Positions 44,949-55,294 are shown, counted from the stretch's first letter. The stretch: DNA of 64,000 nucleotides from Pantoea sp. A4 (GCF_000295955.2 NZ_ALXE01000050.1:1-64000); one strand, 5' to 3'. Notes: generated by a model not told the origin, from the letters alone. Made by a program: numbers and translations.

Positions 44949-45878
44949 TTACTCCTGGTTGCTGACAACCAGACCTGACTTCTGTTTTTTATAAGCTAAG
45001 GCTGCTGCCGGAACCGGTGCAGCTTTGCCGGTTTCCAGCCAGCCACGTAAGCGGTTGGCATCAGCAAAGTGGGTGTATTTACCAAACGCATCTAACACCA
45101 CCAGCGCCACCGGACGGTTATTAATAAAGGTCCGCATCACCAGGCAGTGTCCAGCCTCATCGGTATAACCGGTTTTGGTCAGCTGAATCCGCCACTTATC
45201 GTTATAGACCAGATGGTTAGTATTACGGAACGGCAAGGTGTAAGCCGGATGGCTAAACAGCGCCGTCTCCTCTTTCGTGGTGCTTAGCTCACCAATCAGG
45301 GGATATTCGCGGGTGGCTTTCAGCAGTTTAATCAGGTCTTCTGCCGTCGAAACGTTGTGAATGGATAAACCGGTTGGCTCAACGTAACGCGTATGTGTCA
45401 TTCCCAGCGCGCGCGCTTTGGCATTCATCGCCCGAACAAAGGCATCATAACCGCCGGGATAGTGGGCCGCGAGGCTGGCAGCGGCGCGGTTTTCCGAAGA
45501 CATCAGCGCCAGCAGCAGCATATTGCGGCGGCTGATTTCACTGTTTAGCTTCACGCGGGAGAACACACCACGCATTTCAGGCGTATGGCTGATATCCACA
45601 GATAACATTTCATCCAGCGGAAGATGGGCATCCAGCACCACCATCGCGGTCATCAGCTTAGTCAGAGAGGCGATCGGACGGACACGATCGGGATGACTGG
45701 AAAACAGCACTTTATTGGTGGTTAAATCCACGATCATCGCGCTGCCAGACGCAATTTGCGGCTGAGCAATCGGTGCAAGGTTCTCAATTCCGGTGGCGGC
45801 AACCGCCGGGGTTATCGCTGCAGGTGCAGCAAACAGCAATGCCAGAGAGAGCAAAGAAGTACGGAGTTTTACAGGCAT
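44949..45878 (-). CDS. pbpG: D-alanyl-D-alanine endopeptidase PbpG (PBP7)
   Basis: A 309-residue penicillin-binding DD-endopeptidase of the periplasm. A signal peptide runs to about residue 28. The three active-site motifs are Ser71-Leu-Thr-Lys74, Ser128-Glu-Asn130 and Lys235-Thr-Gly237. Length and context (dld, yohC, yohD) match E. coli PbpG (310). It trims peptide cross-links in murein. Confidence 0.96.
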   Translation of the reverse strand: MPVKLRTSLLSLALLFAAPAAITPAVAATGIENLAPIAQPQIASGSAMIVDLTTNKVLFSSHPDRVRPIASLTKLMTAMVVLDAHLPLDEMLSVDISHTPEMRGVFSRVKLNSEISRRNMLLLALMSSENRAAASLAAHYPGGYDAFVRAMNAKARALGMTHTRYVEPTGLSIHNVSTAEDLIKLLKATREYPLIGELSTTKEETALFSHPAYTLPFRNTNHLVYNDKWRIQLTKTGYTDEAGHCLVMRTFINNRPVALVVLDAFGKYTHFADANRLRGWLETGKAAPVPAAALAYKKQKSGLVVSNQE

Positions 45879-46026
45879 CGAAAAGTTACCGGTCTAGAAA
45901 TGTGCGCTGTGTTGAACACAGGCCGCCCGCGCACAGCAAAACGCGCACGAGCTGGCCGCAGCATCATACGCGTTCCACTATGAAATTTCCTGGAATGAAT
46001 GTGTCTGTCCGTTAAAAATCACGTGA

Positions 46027-46054
46027 CGTCCTGCCGCCGAAAGACGGCAGGACG
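46027..46054 (-). terminator. Hairpin after yohC
   Basis: A perfect 10-bp stem (CGTCCTGCCG 46027-46036 / CGGCAGGACG 46045-46054) lies seven bases beyond the yohC stop. On the minus strand a short T run follows at some distance. Confidence 0.6.
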
Positions 46055-46060
46055 GATAGG

Positions 46061-46648
46061 TCAAAACAGACGTGGGCCATAACCCCACAGCACCACGGTC
46101 AGCGCCAGCAACACTTCGAATACCAGCAGCCCGATAGCCAAAGTAGAACCGGAAAAACGCAGGCTCTCTTCACGGTCGATGTTAAGGAAAACCGGAATAC
46201 CGACATACAGCAGATAACCGGTATACACCAGCGCCATCGCCCCCACCAGAACACACAGCCACACCAGTGGATAAAGCGCCACGAGTCCACTGAGAAACAG
46301 CGGCGTTGCCACATAACCGGCAAACACCGTGCAGCGCTGAATTGATGGACGCTGCGGGTAGTCTCGCGCCATCCAGTGGATGACCCGTCCCATGACGGCA
46401 ACCCCGCCCAGGATGATCAAATAGAAGAGGATGCCAAGACCAATACCAGTAAGCAGGTTGAGTTGTACAAACTGATTCTCACCGAGATTCCAGCCAAACT
46501 GGGTGGTGCCGATGAACGCACAGAGCACCGGAATCGCCGCCATCAACAACACGTGATGGGTATAATGATGGGAAACACTTTCGTTTTCCTGTTTGATATC
46601 GCGCATTTCCTGGCCCGGATGCGCAATGAGTCCCCAGACATGATTCAT
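46061..46648 (-). CDS. yohC: Inner-membrane protein YohC (Yip1 family)
   Basis: A 195-residue membrane protein with about five helices, collinear with E. coli YohC (195). It begins MNHVWGLIAHPGQEMRDI, the Yip1-domain start, and contains IPVFLNIDREESLRFSGSTLAIGLLV near the end. The function is unknown. The ATG at 46648 has AGAGGTG upstream; a longer in-frame extension runs into the divergent yohD leader and is rejected. Confidence 0.93.
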   Translation of the reverse strand: MNHVWGLIAHPGQEMRDIKQENESVSHHYTHHVLLMAAIPVLCAFIGTTQFGWNLGENQFVQLNLLTGIGLGILFYLIILGGVAVMGRVIHWMARDYPQRPSIQRCTVFAGYVATPLFLSGLVALYPLVWLCVLVGAMALVYTGYLLYVGIPVFLNIDREESLRFSGSTLAIGLLVFEVLLALTVVLWGYGPRLF

Positions 46649-46825
46649 AAAATCACCTCTCTGATGCGACTGGCTGCCCAGGCGGGCAACTTCAATACAA
46701 GTATAAACGGCACTGGTTTTTTTGCCGGGGCGCAGGAAAGAAAATTCGCTTATCAACCGGGCGTCACGCTTTACTGAATGCGGTATAGACTTGAACACGG
46801 GGAAACCAAAAACAGAGAGGATACT

Positions 46826-47401
46826 TTGCATATCGATATCAATGGATTAATTAGCCAGTATGGTTATCTGGCGCTGTTAATTGGCTGTCTGGCCGAAGGG
46901 GAAACATTTACGCTGTTAGGCGGTATTGCTGCGCATGAGGGCTTATTACACTACGGCGGCGTGCTGTTAGCGGCAATGGTGGGCGGCACCTTAGGCGATC
47001 AGATTTTGTTCTGGGTGGGCCGGCGTTGGGGCGCGAAAATTCTGCGGCGTTTCGGCAAGCACCGCGACAAAATTGCCAAAGCAAAGCGTTTGATTCAACG
47101 TCGCCCCAGCCTGTTTGTGATTGGCGTGCGTTTTATGTACGGATTTCGCCTGATCGGCCCGGTGATTATTGGTGCCAGCCGCTTAAAACCGTTGAAGTTC
47201 TTTGTGCTGAATCTGGTGGGTGCCGCGCTGTGGTCACTGATTTTTGTCTCACTGGGCTATTTTGCCGGAGAGGTCGTCACGCCCTGGCTGCACAAGCTCG
47301 ATCAGCACTTCAAACACTTGTTATGGCTGATCGCCGCCCTGGTGTTTGCGCTGATACTGCGCTGGTTTATTCGCCGCTGGAATAACCGTCGGGCAGGTTA
47401 G
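46826..47401 (+). CDS. yohD: DedA-family inner-membrane protein YohD
   Basis: A 191-residue DedA/SNARE-associated family protein, similar to E. coli YohD (192). The segments ISQYGYLALLIGCLAEGETFTLLGG, GGTLGDQILFWVGRRWGAKILRRF and RFMYGFRLIGPVIIGAS are family hallmarks. DedA proteins are linked to membrane potential and lipid-carrier recycling. A TTG start at 46826 is chosen because GAGAGG precedes it and the length then fits; an ATG 16 codons upstream has no ribosome-binding site. Confidence 0.9.
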   Translation: MHIDINGLISQYGYLALLIGCLAEGETFTLLGGIAAHEGLLHYGGVLLAAMVGGTLGDQILFWVGRRWGAKILRRFGKHRDKIAKAKRLIQRRPSLFVIGVRFMYGFRLIGPVIIGASRLKPLKFFVLNLVGAALWSLIFVSLGYFAGEVVTPWLHKLDQHFKHLLWLIAALVFALILRWFIRRWNNRRAG

Positions 47402-47470
47402 CACCCATTGCCCCGCCTCGCTGGGACAACAGGCTATAGTTAAGGTTTGATGTCATCAGGGAGCGGAATA

Positions 47471-49285
47471 ATGAGCGATGTTAAACGCAAAATTGAAGAT
47501 CATGGTGTGATTGGCGATCTGCGCACCTGCGCATTAATCGCCAATGACGGCACACTGGATTATCTCTGTTGGCCCAATCTTGACAGTCCTTCGGTCTTTT
47601 CGGCGCTGTTGGACAGTGACGACGCCGGGCTGTTTTCTCTGGCACCCGATTGGGCACATCCCCGTCAGCAACAACTCTACCTGCCAGATACCAATATTCT
47701 GCAAACCCGCTGGCTCGGCCCGGAAGGCGTGGCAGAAATGACGGACTACATGCCCATTTGTCGGCAGCATGACAGCCTGCCCCGCCTGATTCGTCGCGTA
47801 AAAATGCTACGGGGCGAAGCACGCTTTACCTTCCACTGCTCACCACGCCACGACTACGCGCGCGCCCAAACCACGGCATCTGCCGGACCTGGCTATATCG
47901 ATTTTAGCGCCCCTGGCCAGCCAACATTACGGCTGGCGGCAACCGTTAACATGACGCTGGATCAGCACGCCGCCACCGGCAGTTTTCACCTCAAAGCCGG
48001 TGAAGATGTGGTATTTATTTTTGGAAGCAGCGACGATCCCCACGTCACGGCGCTAAACACCTTGCACTGCTTAGACGAAACCCTGCACTACTGGCAGCAC
48101 TGGAGCCGCCAAAGCACCTATCGCGGACGCTGGCAGGAGAACGTGCAGCGTTCTGCGCTGGTGCTCAAACTCCTCACCTCATGGCAGCACGGTTCCATTG
48201 CCGCCGCCGCGACCTTTGGTTTACCCGAGGAGTTAGGCGGCGTGCGTAACTGGGATTATCGTGCCGCATGGATTCGTGACGCCTCATTCAGCATGTACGC
48301 CTTGATGCGTCTGGGCTATGTGGATGAAGCCCAACACTTTACGCAGTGGGTCAGCCGTTGCGTCGAGCACAGCCATACCGATGAGATGCGATTGCAGGTG
48401 ATGTACCGCCTGGACAGCAGCACAGAACTGCATGAAATGGAGCTGCTTAATCTTTCAGGCTATGGCAACTCGCGCCCGGTGCGTATCGGCAACGATGCCT
48501 GGCAACAAACACAGCTGGATATTTATGGGGAGTTGATGGACGCCATTTATCTGGCGAATAAGTACGGCGAGGCGATTTCGCAACGTGGCTGGCAGCACGT
48601 GTCGCGGATGATTGACTGGGTGAGTGAGAACTGGATGCAGGCAGATGCCGGTATCTGGGAAATGCGGGGCGAACCTGAACATTTCCTGCATTCACGTTTA
48701 ATGTGCTGGGTCGCGTTAGACCGCGCGCTGCGCCTCGGGCTGAAACGCTCGCTGCCGATGCCTTACGCCCGCTGGGATAGCGCACGCAGCGCGATCCGCC
48801 AGGACATCTGGGAAAACTTCTGGCACAAAGAACAGGGCCATTTTGTCTCCACACGCGGTGGTAAACATCTCGATGCCTCAATGTTATTGATGCCGCTGGT
48901 GCGTTTTGTCAGCGCCACCGATCCCGACTGGTTAGCCACGCTGGATGCCATCAAAATCCACCTTGTCAGTGATGGTCTGGTGAAGCGCTATAATATCAAT
49001 GAAACTCCAGCAGATGGTCTGCAAGGCGCAGAAGGTTCATTTGCCGCCTGTTCCTTCTGGTATGTTGAATGCCTGGCACGTGCGGGCCGGATCCACGAGG
49101 CCCATTTTGAGTTTGAAAAGCTGCTGAGCTATGCCAATCCACTCGGGCTGTTTGCTGAAGAGTTTGACGTGCGCGGCCATGCGCTGGGGAATTTCCCCCA
49201 GGCGCTCAGCCACCTGGCGATGATCAGCGCGGCGTTCTTCCTCAACCGCAAACTGAGCGGCGAGGAGACGCAGTGGCAGCCATGA
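47471..49285 (+). CDS. GH15 glucoamylase/trehalase-like glycoside hydrolase
   Basis: A 604-residue cytoplasmic protein of the GH15 family (trehalase/glucoamylase-like). An N-terminal beta domain starts IEDHGVIGDLRTCALIANDGTLDYLCWP. The catalytic (alpha/alpha)6 barrel has VRNWDYRAAWIRDASFSMYALMRLG and, further on, EGSFAACSFWYVECLARAG. No signal peptide is present. The substrate could be trehalose or a glucan and cannot be told. The ATG at 47471 follows GGGAGCGGAATA. It ends seven bases from the giant gene on the opposite strand. Confidence 0.87.
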   Translation: MSDVKRKIEDHGVIGDLRTCALIANDGTLDYLCWPNLDSPSVFSALLDSDDAGLFSLAPDWAHPRQQQLYLPDTNILQTRWLGPEGVAEMTDYMPICRQHDSLPRLIRRVKMLRGEARFTFHCSPRHDYARAQTTASAGPGYIDFSAPGQPTLRLAATVNMTLDQHAATGSFHLKAGEDVVFIFGSSDDPHVTALNTLHCLDETLHYWQHWSRQSTYRGRWQENVQRSALVLKLLTSWQHGSIAAAATFGLPEELGGVRNWDYRAAWIRDASFSMYALMRLGYVDEAQHFTQWVSRCVEHSHTDEMRLQVMYRLDSSTELHEMELLNLSGYGNSRPVRIGNDAWQQTQLDIYGELMDAIYLANKYGEAISQRGWQHVSRMIDWVSENWMQADAGIWEMRGEPEHFLHSRLMCWVALDRALRLGLKRSLPMPYARWDSARSAIRQDIWENFWHKEQGHFVSTRGGKHLDASMLLMPLVRFVSATDPDWLATLDAIKIHLVSDGLVKRYNINETPADGLQGAEGSFAACSFWYVECLARAGRIHEAHFEFEKLLSYANPLGLFAEEFDVRGHALGNFPQALSHLAMISAAFFLNRKLSGEETQWQP

Positions 49286-49292
49286 TAGAGTA

Positions 49293-52200
49293 TTAATATT
49301 TATCGTAAGGAAAGATAAACACATGCCTGATATTTGTTGTGCCTGCATCTCGCGCTTTATTAAATAGAGTCTCTAGCAGAGCAGCACAAGATTTACAGGC
49401 ATCATTACGATTGAACACAAAAATATCCTGACCATTTTCGATTACTTTTGAACTTGCCATGAAGGCTGCAAGCATTCTCTCAGAGTCGTTTTCGCGGGTG
49501 AAAGTCACCTTAAACTCTTTAACCGGCTCGCCAAGCTGTTCAGGGGTTGCTGCGGTTGGTAAAGCAGGTGGATATTCAAGGTTACTATTTATATCTGTGA
49601 TTTTTGTGTTTAAATCAGGATCCAGATTAACGAAAGTCACATAATGTTTTTTCCCCTTACTGGCAACATTATTATTACCACTCAGCGTAACTTCAACTTT
49701 GATATTTGGAATCTTATCACTCACTCTAGTGTCCTCGAAGACCTTCGGTATAAACTTTCTTTCTACTTTCGCCCCGGATAAAACAAGAAAACTTTCATCC
49801 CCCATAGTAAATAGCACATAGTTTTTCCCTTTCAAAAATACATTTTTATCCTTATCGCTTTTGGTTGTATCGAAATCAAGATTATCCGGATACAGTGCCT
49901 CCATAATATCCTTGTTATAGTTAACCGCATAAGTATCATCAGAACTAAAATTTGGTGAGTCATAAGATTCCCATACACTCCCTCCTTGTTGCCGGTGCAT
50001 TTTTTGCAATGTAACGCGATGTTGTTTATCAAAGAGATATTTTTCTCCTGTAGACAGGTCAACATCATGTAGCTTTGTTTGAATACCACTACTTTGAGCA
50101 ACCGGATGTGAATCTATTGTTGCAACAAGTTTTTTAAAGGTTTGACTTTGTAATTTCTTGTGATGAAAGCTGGCACTCATTAATGTGGCATGTAATTTTT
50201 TCGCCTCTTTTTCCTCTGGTGAGAGCTGAACATCACTCTTCATTGTCATTTCATCAATAGTTGTACTTTCTGAATCCCCTCTGGTTTTTGTACCAAAATA
50301 CCAATTATCATCAAAATTCATAACGAAATCTTCAGTGACACGAACCGTGGGGCTATTATTACCGCCTGTATTTGTCACCTGCGGCGCATTTGGATCAACT
50401 TGCATTCTGGGCAGGATAGAGACAGGTAACGTTGCCTTAGAATCGGGTAAGTTTTTTTCTAACTGATTGATTTCCACATGGCCATTATAACCCTTGCGAT
50501 GTAATAATTTAGGCTTAACCGTCGCATGCATCTCAGGTGTTTGCGGGAGTTTATAATCTGATAGCTCAGTGCTTTTTAATACTTTTGGTACTCTATCTGT
50601 TGCTGTTGGCTCTGCCTTAAAAAACTTACCTTCATAAGGGAGAATCCAGGCAGTAACGGGTTGTTTTTTTGAGGTGCCATCTACTTTAGTGGCTGATATT
50701 TTCCAGTCAGCTCCCCAGGGGTGAAATTCCGTATCCTGTGGAAGATCTGTTCCTTCAACAGGCAATGGGTTTTGATTGGTATCAAAATCAAACGAGGTCA
50801 ATGCCGTATTTTCTATCACCAGGCAGGCCTCAAGCCCCCTGCGTTTTCGGCTTCTTACTTGAAAGATTTCACATTTATAGGTTTCTTTTGCCTGCTCCTC
50901 ATCGATCACCCACTCTTCGGAAAATGTCATTTCGCCTGAGGCCGTCATTTCTGAGGATTTTATTAGCCCCCCCTTGCGTATTACAGGCTTATCGTTACCA
51001 TCAAAAGACACTCTCTCTGAAACATCACTGGTAATAACGAATTTCTCACCATTGATGTCATGAACCTGGTAAGGCACCTCATATTTGCGCGGCATAACAA
51101 TTCTTGCACCACTTTTCATGAGGCCATGACCTGACATTCCCACACCTAAAAGTGCAGTTGATAACCCTTCAGCATCTCCCTTCTTCCATGCATCAACCAA
51201 CTGTACAACACTGTCCGCTAATATTTTTAGCTGCACGCCATCCTGAAGCAACTCACCTAACTTCAATGATCCTAATACACGAAACTCATCTAAAAATGGT
51301 GCAATCACAAAAATAAAATCTTCAGAAATTTGCTCGATACCCGCTCCCGAGGCAATATCATAGATTAACATTGCAGCCTGAGTTTCTTCTAATGGTAAGA
51401 TGCGAAGCAATTGAATAAAAAGATCTTTATAATCATTCATAGTCCAGACATTATCATCAGTATAAAAATCAATGACAGTATGATTATAAGCCGCTTCCAA
51501 AGTATTTTTTACCACCTTCATTCTATTATCTATTTTTCTCAAATCATTCGCTGTTAGCAATGATTTCGCATCGATACCTTCAGATCTCTGAACATATTTA
51601 ACATTACCTTTGTAAAGAGATTCTGGCGCATCCGCAGAGAGAAGTAATATTTTATCAGCCTCCAGCGCTGATACTTCACCGATAATCTCATCGATAGTGT
51701 CAGCATTGCGTTTTTTATACTCTCCTACCGGGTTAGCAATTTCTTTTGGTACTACCTTTGTATCCATTTTATCTACGAACAAGGTTTGCATTTTCTGCTG
51801 CAAAGCCAATTTCTCGCTTTCATTAACTAATTTACAATCAACAAAAAACTGCGCAATGACCTCCGGAGAACTATTGTCCCATAAATACCCACCCATCTGA
51901 GCAATAATTTCAGGGGAATTTTTACCTATCCAACTGTCGGTTTTCCAACGACCTCCTGGATAGCGTGATGGCTCCCGGAAGCGCCTTATCCTCAAGGGAT
52001 AAAAAAATGAATTACCTACCGCCTTGCGCAATACATCATTGTATAACAACTCAAGGAATGACACATCTCTGTTAAATGCTTTTTCTCCTCCTACTGATAC
52101 CCGAGCAACACCAATTTCCATATTTTTGAAATCATCATACTTTGATTCATTAATGTTAAGATAGTCCATTAATGATTTTTCTAAAAATTCCTTTTGAAAC

Positions 52201-55145
52201 TTCAAAGTATGCAATTTATGCTCTTGCATAAATCCAATTTGATTTGCCTGCAACTTATAGTATTCCCGAACAACAGCTTCATCTATTTGATCAGAATTAG
52301 TACCCTGTTGTGAGCTATTTGTGTAAGTAATCGCAGACTGAAGTGTCGGTGAGCGGCTCAAAATATTGTGGTTATCTTTGAGTTCCTGGCTTATTTTCTG
52401 ATACAGAGCTCTGTTTGTCTGCTCTATTGAGGAGTATCCCGAAACGCCTTTTCTATTTAAGTTATCATAACTTATCCCAAAAGCCCTTGTGTAATGATCA
52501 CTCATCTTGTAATCATCTTTGTTAATATCTGGATAGCGAATATTGATTGTTATATCGAAGTGTAGTGAGGTTGGGTAAAAAACTGGCAAACTAAACCCTT
52601 CATTACTTATTCTCGACTCTAGCATTGCTACCAAAGAATCAGTTATTACTTTTTCATAACCTTGAAAATTCTTTTCTTCTGAAGAATTAAAATCCCCAGA
52701 TGTATCAATCGGACTTATATTTTTCCATGCACCATTATTGTATTGAACCCTAGATCTGTAATTCATGGTAATGTTCAACCCGGCATTCCTTGCAAACTCT
52801 TTTAAATACATGGCCTCCATATAAGAATAACTTTCCAATGGGTACCCACGGTCTAACATATAATTAATTATATATTCACGAAGAGAATCAAATAGCGCAT
52901 TTATCTCGTCACTGAGAAGCTCTCGTACTTTGGGCAAGGAGGCTTTTTTCGAACCAGGTTGGTTAACTACTGTATCAGATATGGTTTTAGTATACGTTTT
53001 TTTATCCCCGTAATTTTCCACATCAGTTCTAAATCCGGGGAAAATCCCATATACAGGATGACCTTGTGTACTTTGGTTTCTAATGTAAAAACTTTCTGCA
53101 TTCCCGATATCTTGTTGTCTTTTATTGGCTGCATAAACTGCATGATCCTGACGGAAATTTTCTGGATGTGTTAACTTCACTAACCCAGCATCATTGATGA
53201 TATAGCCTTCCTGGCGCTGTGATGCTTCTGGCGAAGCTCTATTAATCAAAATTTTAATAACAGTCAAAACTTTATTTGCATTTGTGTTTACTGAACCAGA
53301 ATCAGAAAAATAGTCAGTCGAAGATAATACTTTTTCATCAAAAGCATTGCTTCTTTTATCTTTAGCGAAAATATTTAAGTGGTAACCACCGTTTATATAC
53401 TGCAACTCAAGATTGAACATCTCATCCCAATCAAAATCAATATAACAAGCACTTAAAAAATCATTAACCTCTGCAACATTCAGCCCATGGAAAGTTAATT
53501 CACGATCATGTATAAACCTTGAAAATTGAAATATTTTTTTAACTTCATAGAGTGCTGATGAGATATTATCAATTATCTGTTTATCTGGATGAGACATCGC
53601 TGGAGAGAAATATAAATTTTCCGCAAGTTGAAATGCAGATGACGGATTTTCATTCATATAAATAACCCGTTCATCGTCAATAGGATTAAACATATACGCT
53701 TTGTTGTCAGGAGAATTTTTTTTCTCAGGAAAAATTCGACTAAAAGAACTATTTTCAAAATGGCCATCAAGCAGAATAAATTTTGAAACCATCTTTCTTG
53801 AAAAATCTTGAAACGTGGGTTCGAATATTGATGCATTTTTCAAGCTGAAATTTGCGATCTGAAAATGTGTTAACTCTACTACGACACTGTTATTACTTGA
53901 ATCACGTCCAGAAAATACAAACTTGTAATTTATCGTGTTAAATGCATCATATTCCACATGAAAATTGAATGCTTTATTAACATCTAACGTTTTCAATTGG
54001 TCATTTTTTAATTCATTCATAGCCACCAGGCTCAGCCCATAAAGGGTGCCTGTTTTTTCTGGTGAGCGTAATGCGGATATAAAATGGTCAATCGATTGAT
54101 AGATTTCATTTTTCGCATTTTCGTCCACCTCATTATTTTGTTGCTCCGCCAAATTATCCACTTGCGAACCATCGGACTGCTGATCAGTTGCCATTGCAGT
54201 AGGGAATTTGAGTGGATCTTGTAAGCTATTAAGAAATTTCGACAACCAGGAGGAAGATTCCTTTGGTTCATCGCTGTCGTCCTGGGATGTGGATGCGAAG
54301 CTGTCTCGCTCACCTTCCGTAACCGATACCGCTATACCTCCTGAATCACCTAACTGGGCGGGAGCCGCTGGGCTGTTTAACAACCCCAACCAGCCGAAGA
54401 ATGAGGGTAGCCAGTTGGTCATATTATATGCAGCCTGGATGGATTTTCCTAAAGCTGTTTTGAGCCTGGGGACACTGCCTGATTTAATCAAAAAACTCCA
54501 TAAAAATAGACAAAGTAACACTACGCTGAGATCGCCAACATCCAGATCTTCAAAGCCAGGAATAAAACTCAGCCAGGATGAAAACATTTCCTTATATTCT
54601 TCAATAGTATCAAGAATTGCATATACTGCTGTGGGGAGAATGAGTTTAAGATGTTGGAAATAAACAGAAATCAACCCTCTCCCGGTAATTGTTAGCGGTA
54701 GCCTGGCGACAAAAAGAGCAGCCTGCTCCATCGCGATTTTTATTTTATTTATTATCCCGGGTGTGTCAGTTAATGATTTAAACACAGGATACAGGAAGTT
54801 TAAATCTGAAATAACAGGATAATTTCTTAAAGCAGGAAAACCCGAATGAATAATACTATCTATAATGTTGGCCACTTTACTTCTCAGCAATGAACTGGTC
54901 GTATTCACCATACCATTGGTTATATACTTAATAACTGAGATAGCATCATAAATATAAGCCTCTGTTTTTGTGATTGATAGATTAACAATACCCTCTGGCA
55001 CTTTACTTGCCAGGTCATCAATGGTTAACTCCAAATCTGCTGCGTATATTTCTCCATCTCCCCTGATCCTGGGTTTAAATTCTTCCGCTGTGTTAACTGA
55101 ATGTTCATTATGATGCTCAGTAGATTTCACAACTTTGTCATTCAT
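49293..55145 (-). CDS. Giant putative toxin/effector with deaminase-like C terminus
   Basis: A 1950-residue protein without recognised full-length homologue. No signal peptide is seen; GAGGA precedes the ATG. A hydrophobic segment (LSVVLLCLFLWSFLI) lies at 206-220, then a Ser/Asp/Gln-rich linker (about 260-345). A helical region at about 1290-1400 precedes a polybasic cluster RSRKRR (1431-1436). The last 65 residues have a deaminase-like pattern: Asp1887-Ser-Glu1889, 28 residues later Cys1917-Lys-Ser-Cys1920, then strand HVFIFPY. The canonical His/Cys of the HxE motif is Asp, so activity is unproven. AT-rich unlike its neighbours; no adjacent immunity gene. Confidence 0.8.
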   Translation of the reverse strand: MNDKVVKSTEHHNEHSVNTAEEFKPRIRGDGEIYAADLELTIDDLASKVPEGIVNLSITKTEAYIYDAISVIKYITNGMVNTTSSLLRSKVANIIDSIIHSGFPALRNYPVISDLNFLYPVFKSLTDTPGIINKIKIAMEQAALFVARLPLTITGRGLISVYFQHLKLILPTAVYAILDTIEEYKEMFSSWLSFIPGFEDLDVGDLSVVLLCLFLWSFLIKSGSVPRLKTALGKSIQAAYNMTNWLPSFFGWLGLLNSPAAPAQLGDSGGIAVSVTEGERDSFASTSQDDSDEPKESSSWLSKFLNSLQDPLKFPTAMATDQQSDGSQVDNLAEQQNNEVDENAKNEIYQSIDHFISALRSPEKTGTLYGLSLVAMNELKNDQLKTLDVNKAFNFHVEYDAFNTINYKFVFSGRDSSNNSVVVELTHFQIANFSLKNASIFEPTFQDFSRKMVSKFILLDGHFENSSFSRIFPEKKNSPDNKAYMFNPIDDERVIYMNENPSSAFQLAENLYFSPAMSHPDKQIIDNISSALYEVKKIFQFSRFIHDRELTFHGLNVAEVNDFLSACYIDFDWDEMFNLELQYINGGYHLNIFAKDKRSNAFDEKVLSSTDYFSDSGSVNTNANKVLTVIKILINRASPEASQRQEGYIINDAGLVKLTHPENFRQDHAVYAANKRQQDIGNAESFYIRNQSTQGHPVYGIFPGFRTDVENYGDKKTYTKTISDTVVNQPGSKKASLPKVRELLSDEINALFDSLREYIINYMLDRGYPLESYSYMEAMYLKEFARNAGLNITMNYRSRVQYNNGAWKNISPIDTSGDFNSSEEKNFQGYEKVITDSLVAMLESRISNEGFSLPVFYPTSLHFDITINIRYPDINKDDYKMSDHYTRAFGISYDNLNRKGVSGYSSIEQTNRALYQKISQELKDNHNILSRSPTLQSAITYTNSSQQGTNSDQIDEAVVREYYKLQANQIGFMQEHKLHTLKFQKEFLEKSLMDYLNINESKYDDFKNMEIGVARVSVGGEKAFNRDVSFLELLYNDVLRKAVGNSFFYPLRIRRFREPSRYPGGRWKTDSWIGKNSPEIIAQMGGYLWDNSSPEVIAQFFVDCKLVNESEKLALQQKMQTLFVDKMDTKVVPKEIANPVGEYKKRNADTIDEIIGEVSALEADKILLLSADAPESLYKGNVKYVQRSEGIDAKSLLTANDLRKIDNRMKVVKNTLEAAYNHTVIDFYTDDNVWTMNDYKDLFIQLLRILPLEETQAAMLIYDIASGAGIEQISEDFIFVIAPFLDEFRVLGSLKLGELLQDGVQLKILADSVVQLVDAWKKGDAEGLSTALLGVGMSGHGLMKSGARIVMPRKYEVPYQVHDINGEKFVITSDVSERVSFDGNDKPVIRKGGLIKSSEMTASGEMTFSEEWVIDEEQAKETYKCEIFQVRSRKRRGLEACLVIENTALTSFDFDTNQNPLPVEGTDLPQDTEFHPWGADWKISATKVDGTSKKQPVTAWILPYEGKFFKAEPTATDRVPKVLKSTELSDYKLPQTPEMHATVKPKLLHRKGYNGHVEINQLEKNLPDSKATLPVSILPRMQVDPNAPQVTNTGGNNSPTVRVTEDFVMNFDDNWYFGTKTRGDSESTTIDEMTMKSDVQLSPEEKEAKKLHATLMSASFHHKKLQSQTFKKLVATIDSHPVAQSSGIQTKLHDVDLSTGEKYLFDKQHRVTLQKMHRQQGGSVWESYDSPNFSSDDTYAVNYNKDIMEALYPDNLDFDTTKSDKDKNVFLKGKNYVLFTMGDESFLVLSGAKVERKFIPKVFEDTRVSDKIPNIKVEVTLSGNNNVASKGKKHYVTFVNLDPDLNTKITDINSNLEYPPALPTAATPEQLGEPVKEFKVTFTRENDSERMLAAFMASSKVIENGQDIFVFNRNDACKSCAALLETLFNKARDAGTTNIRHVFIFPYDKY

Positions 55146-55266
55146 GATATTTCCTCGCGCAAAAGACTTATAAATAAATTATTCTGAAAATGCACAGAGA
55201 ATAATAACCAGGGAAAATATGAATATTCTTACTGCACTCAGAAGGGGCAAGTGGTGATGTTTTTTA

Positions 55267-55294
55267 AGTATAGTAAAACCCCAATTGTTGTCTA
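55267..55294 (-). promoter_or_regulatory. Candidate promoter of the 1950-residue gene
   Basis: On the minus strand -35 TAGACA (55289-55294), a 16-bp spacer and -10 TATACT (55267-55272) lie about 115 bp upstream of the start codon. The rest of the 336-base AT-rich gap (55146-55481) must also hold the ldtB promoter; no other site was recognised in it. Confidence 0.4.
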
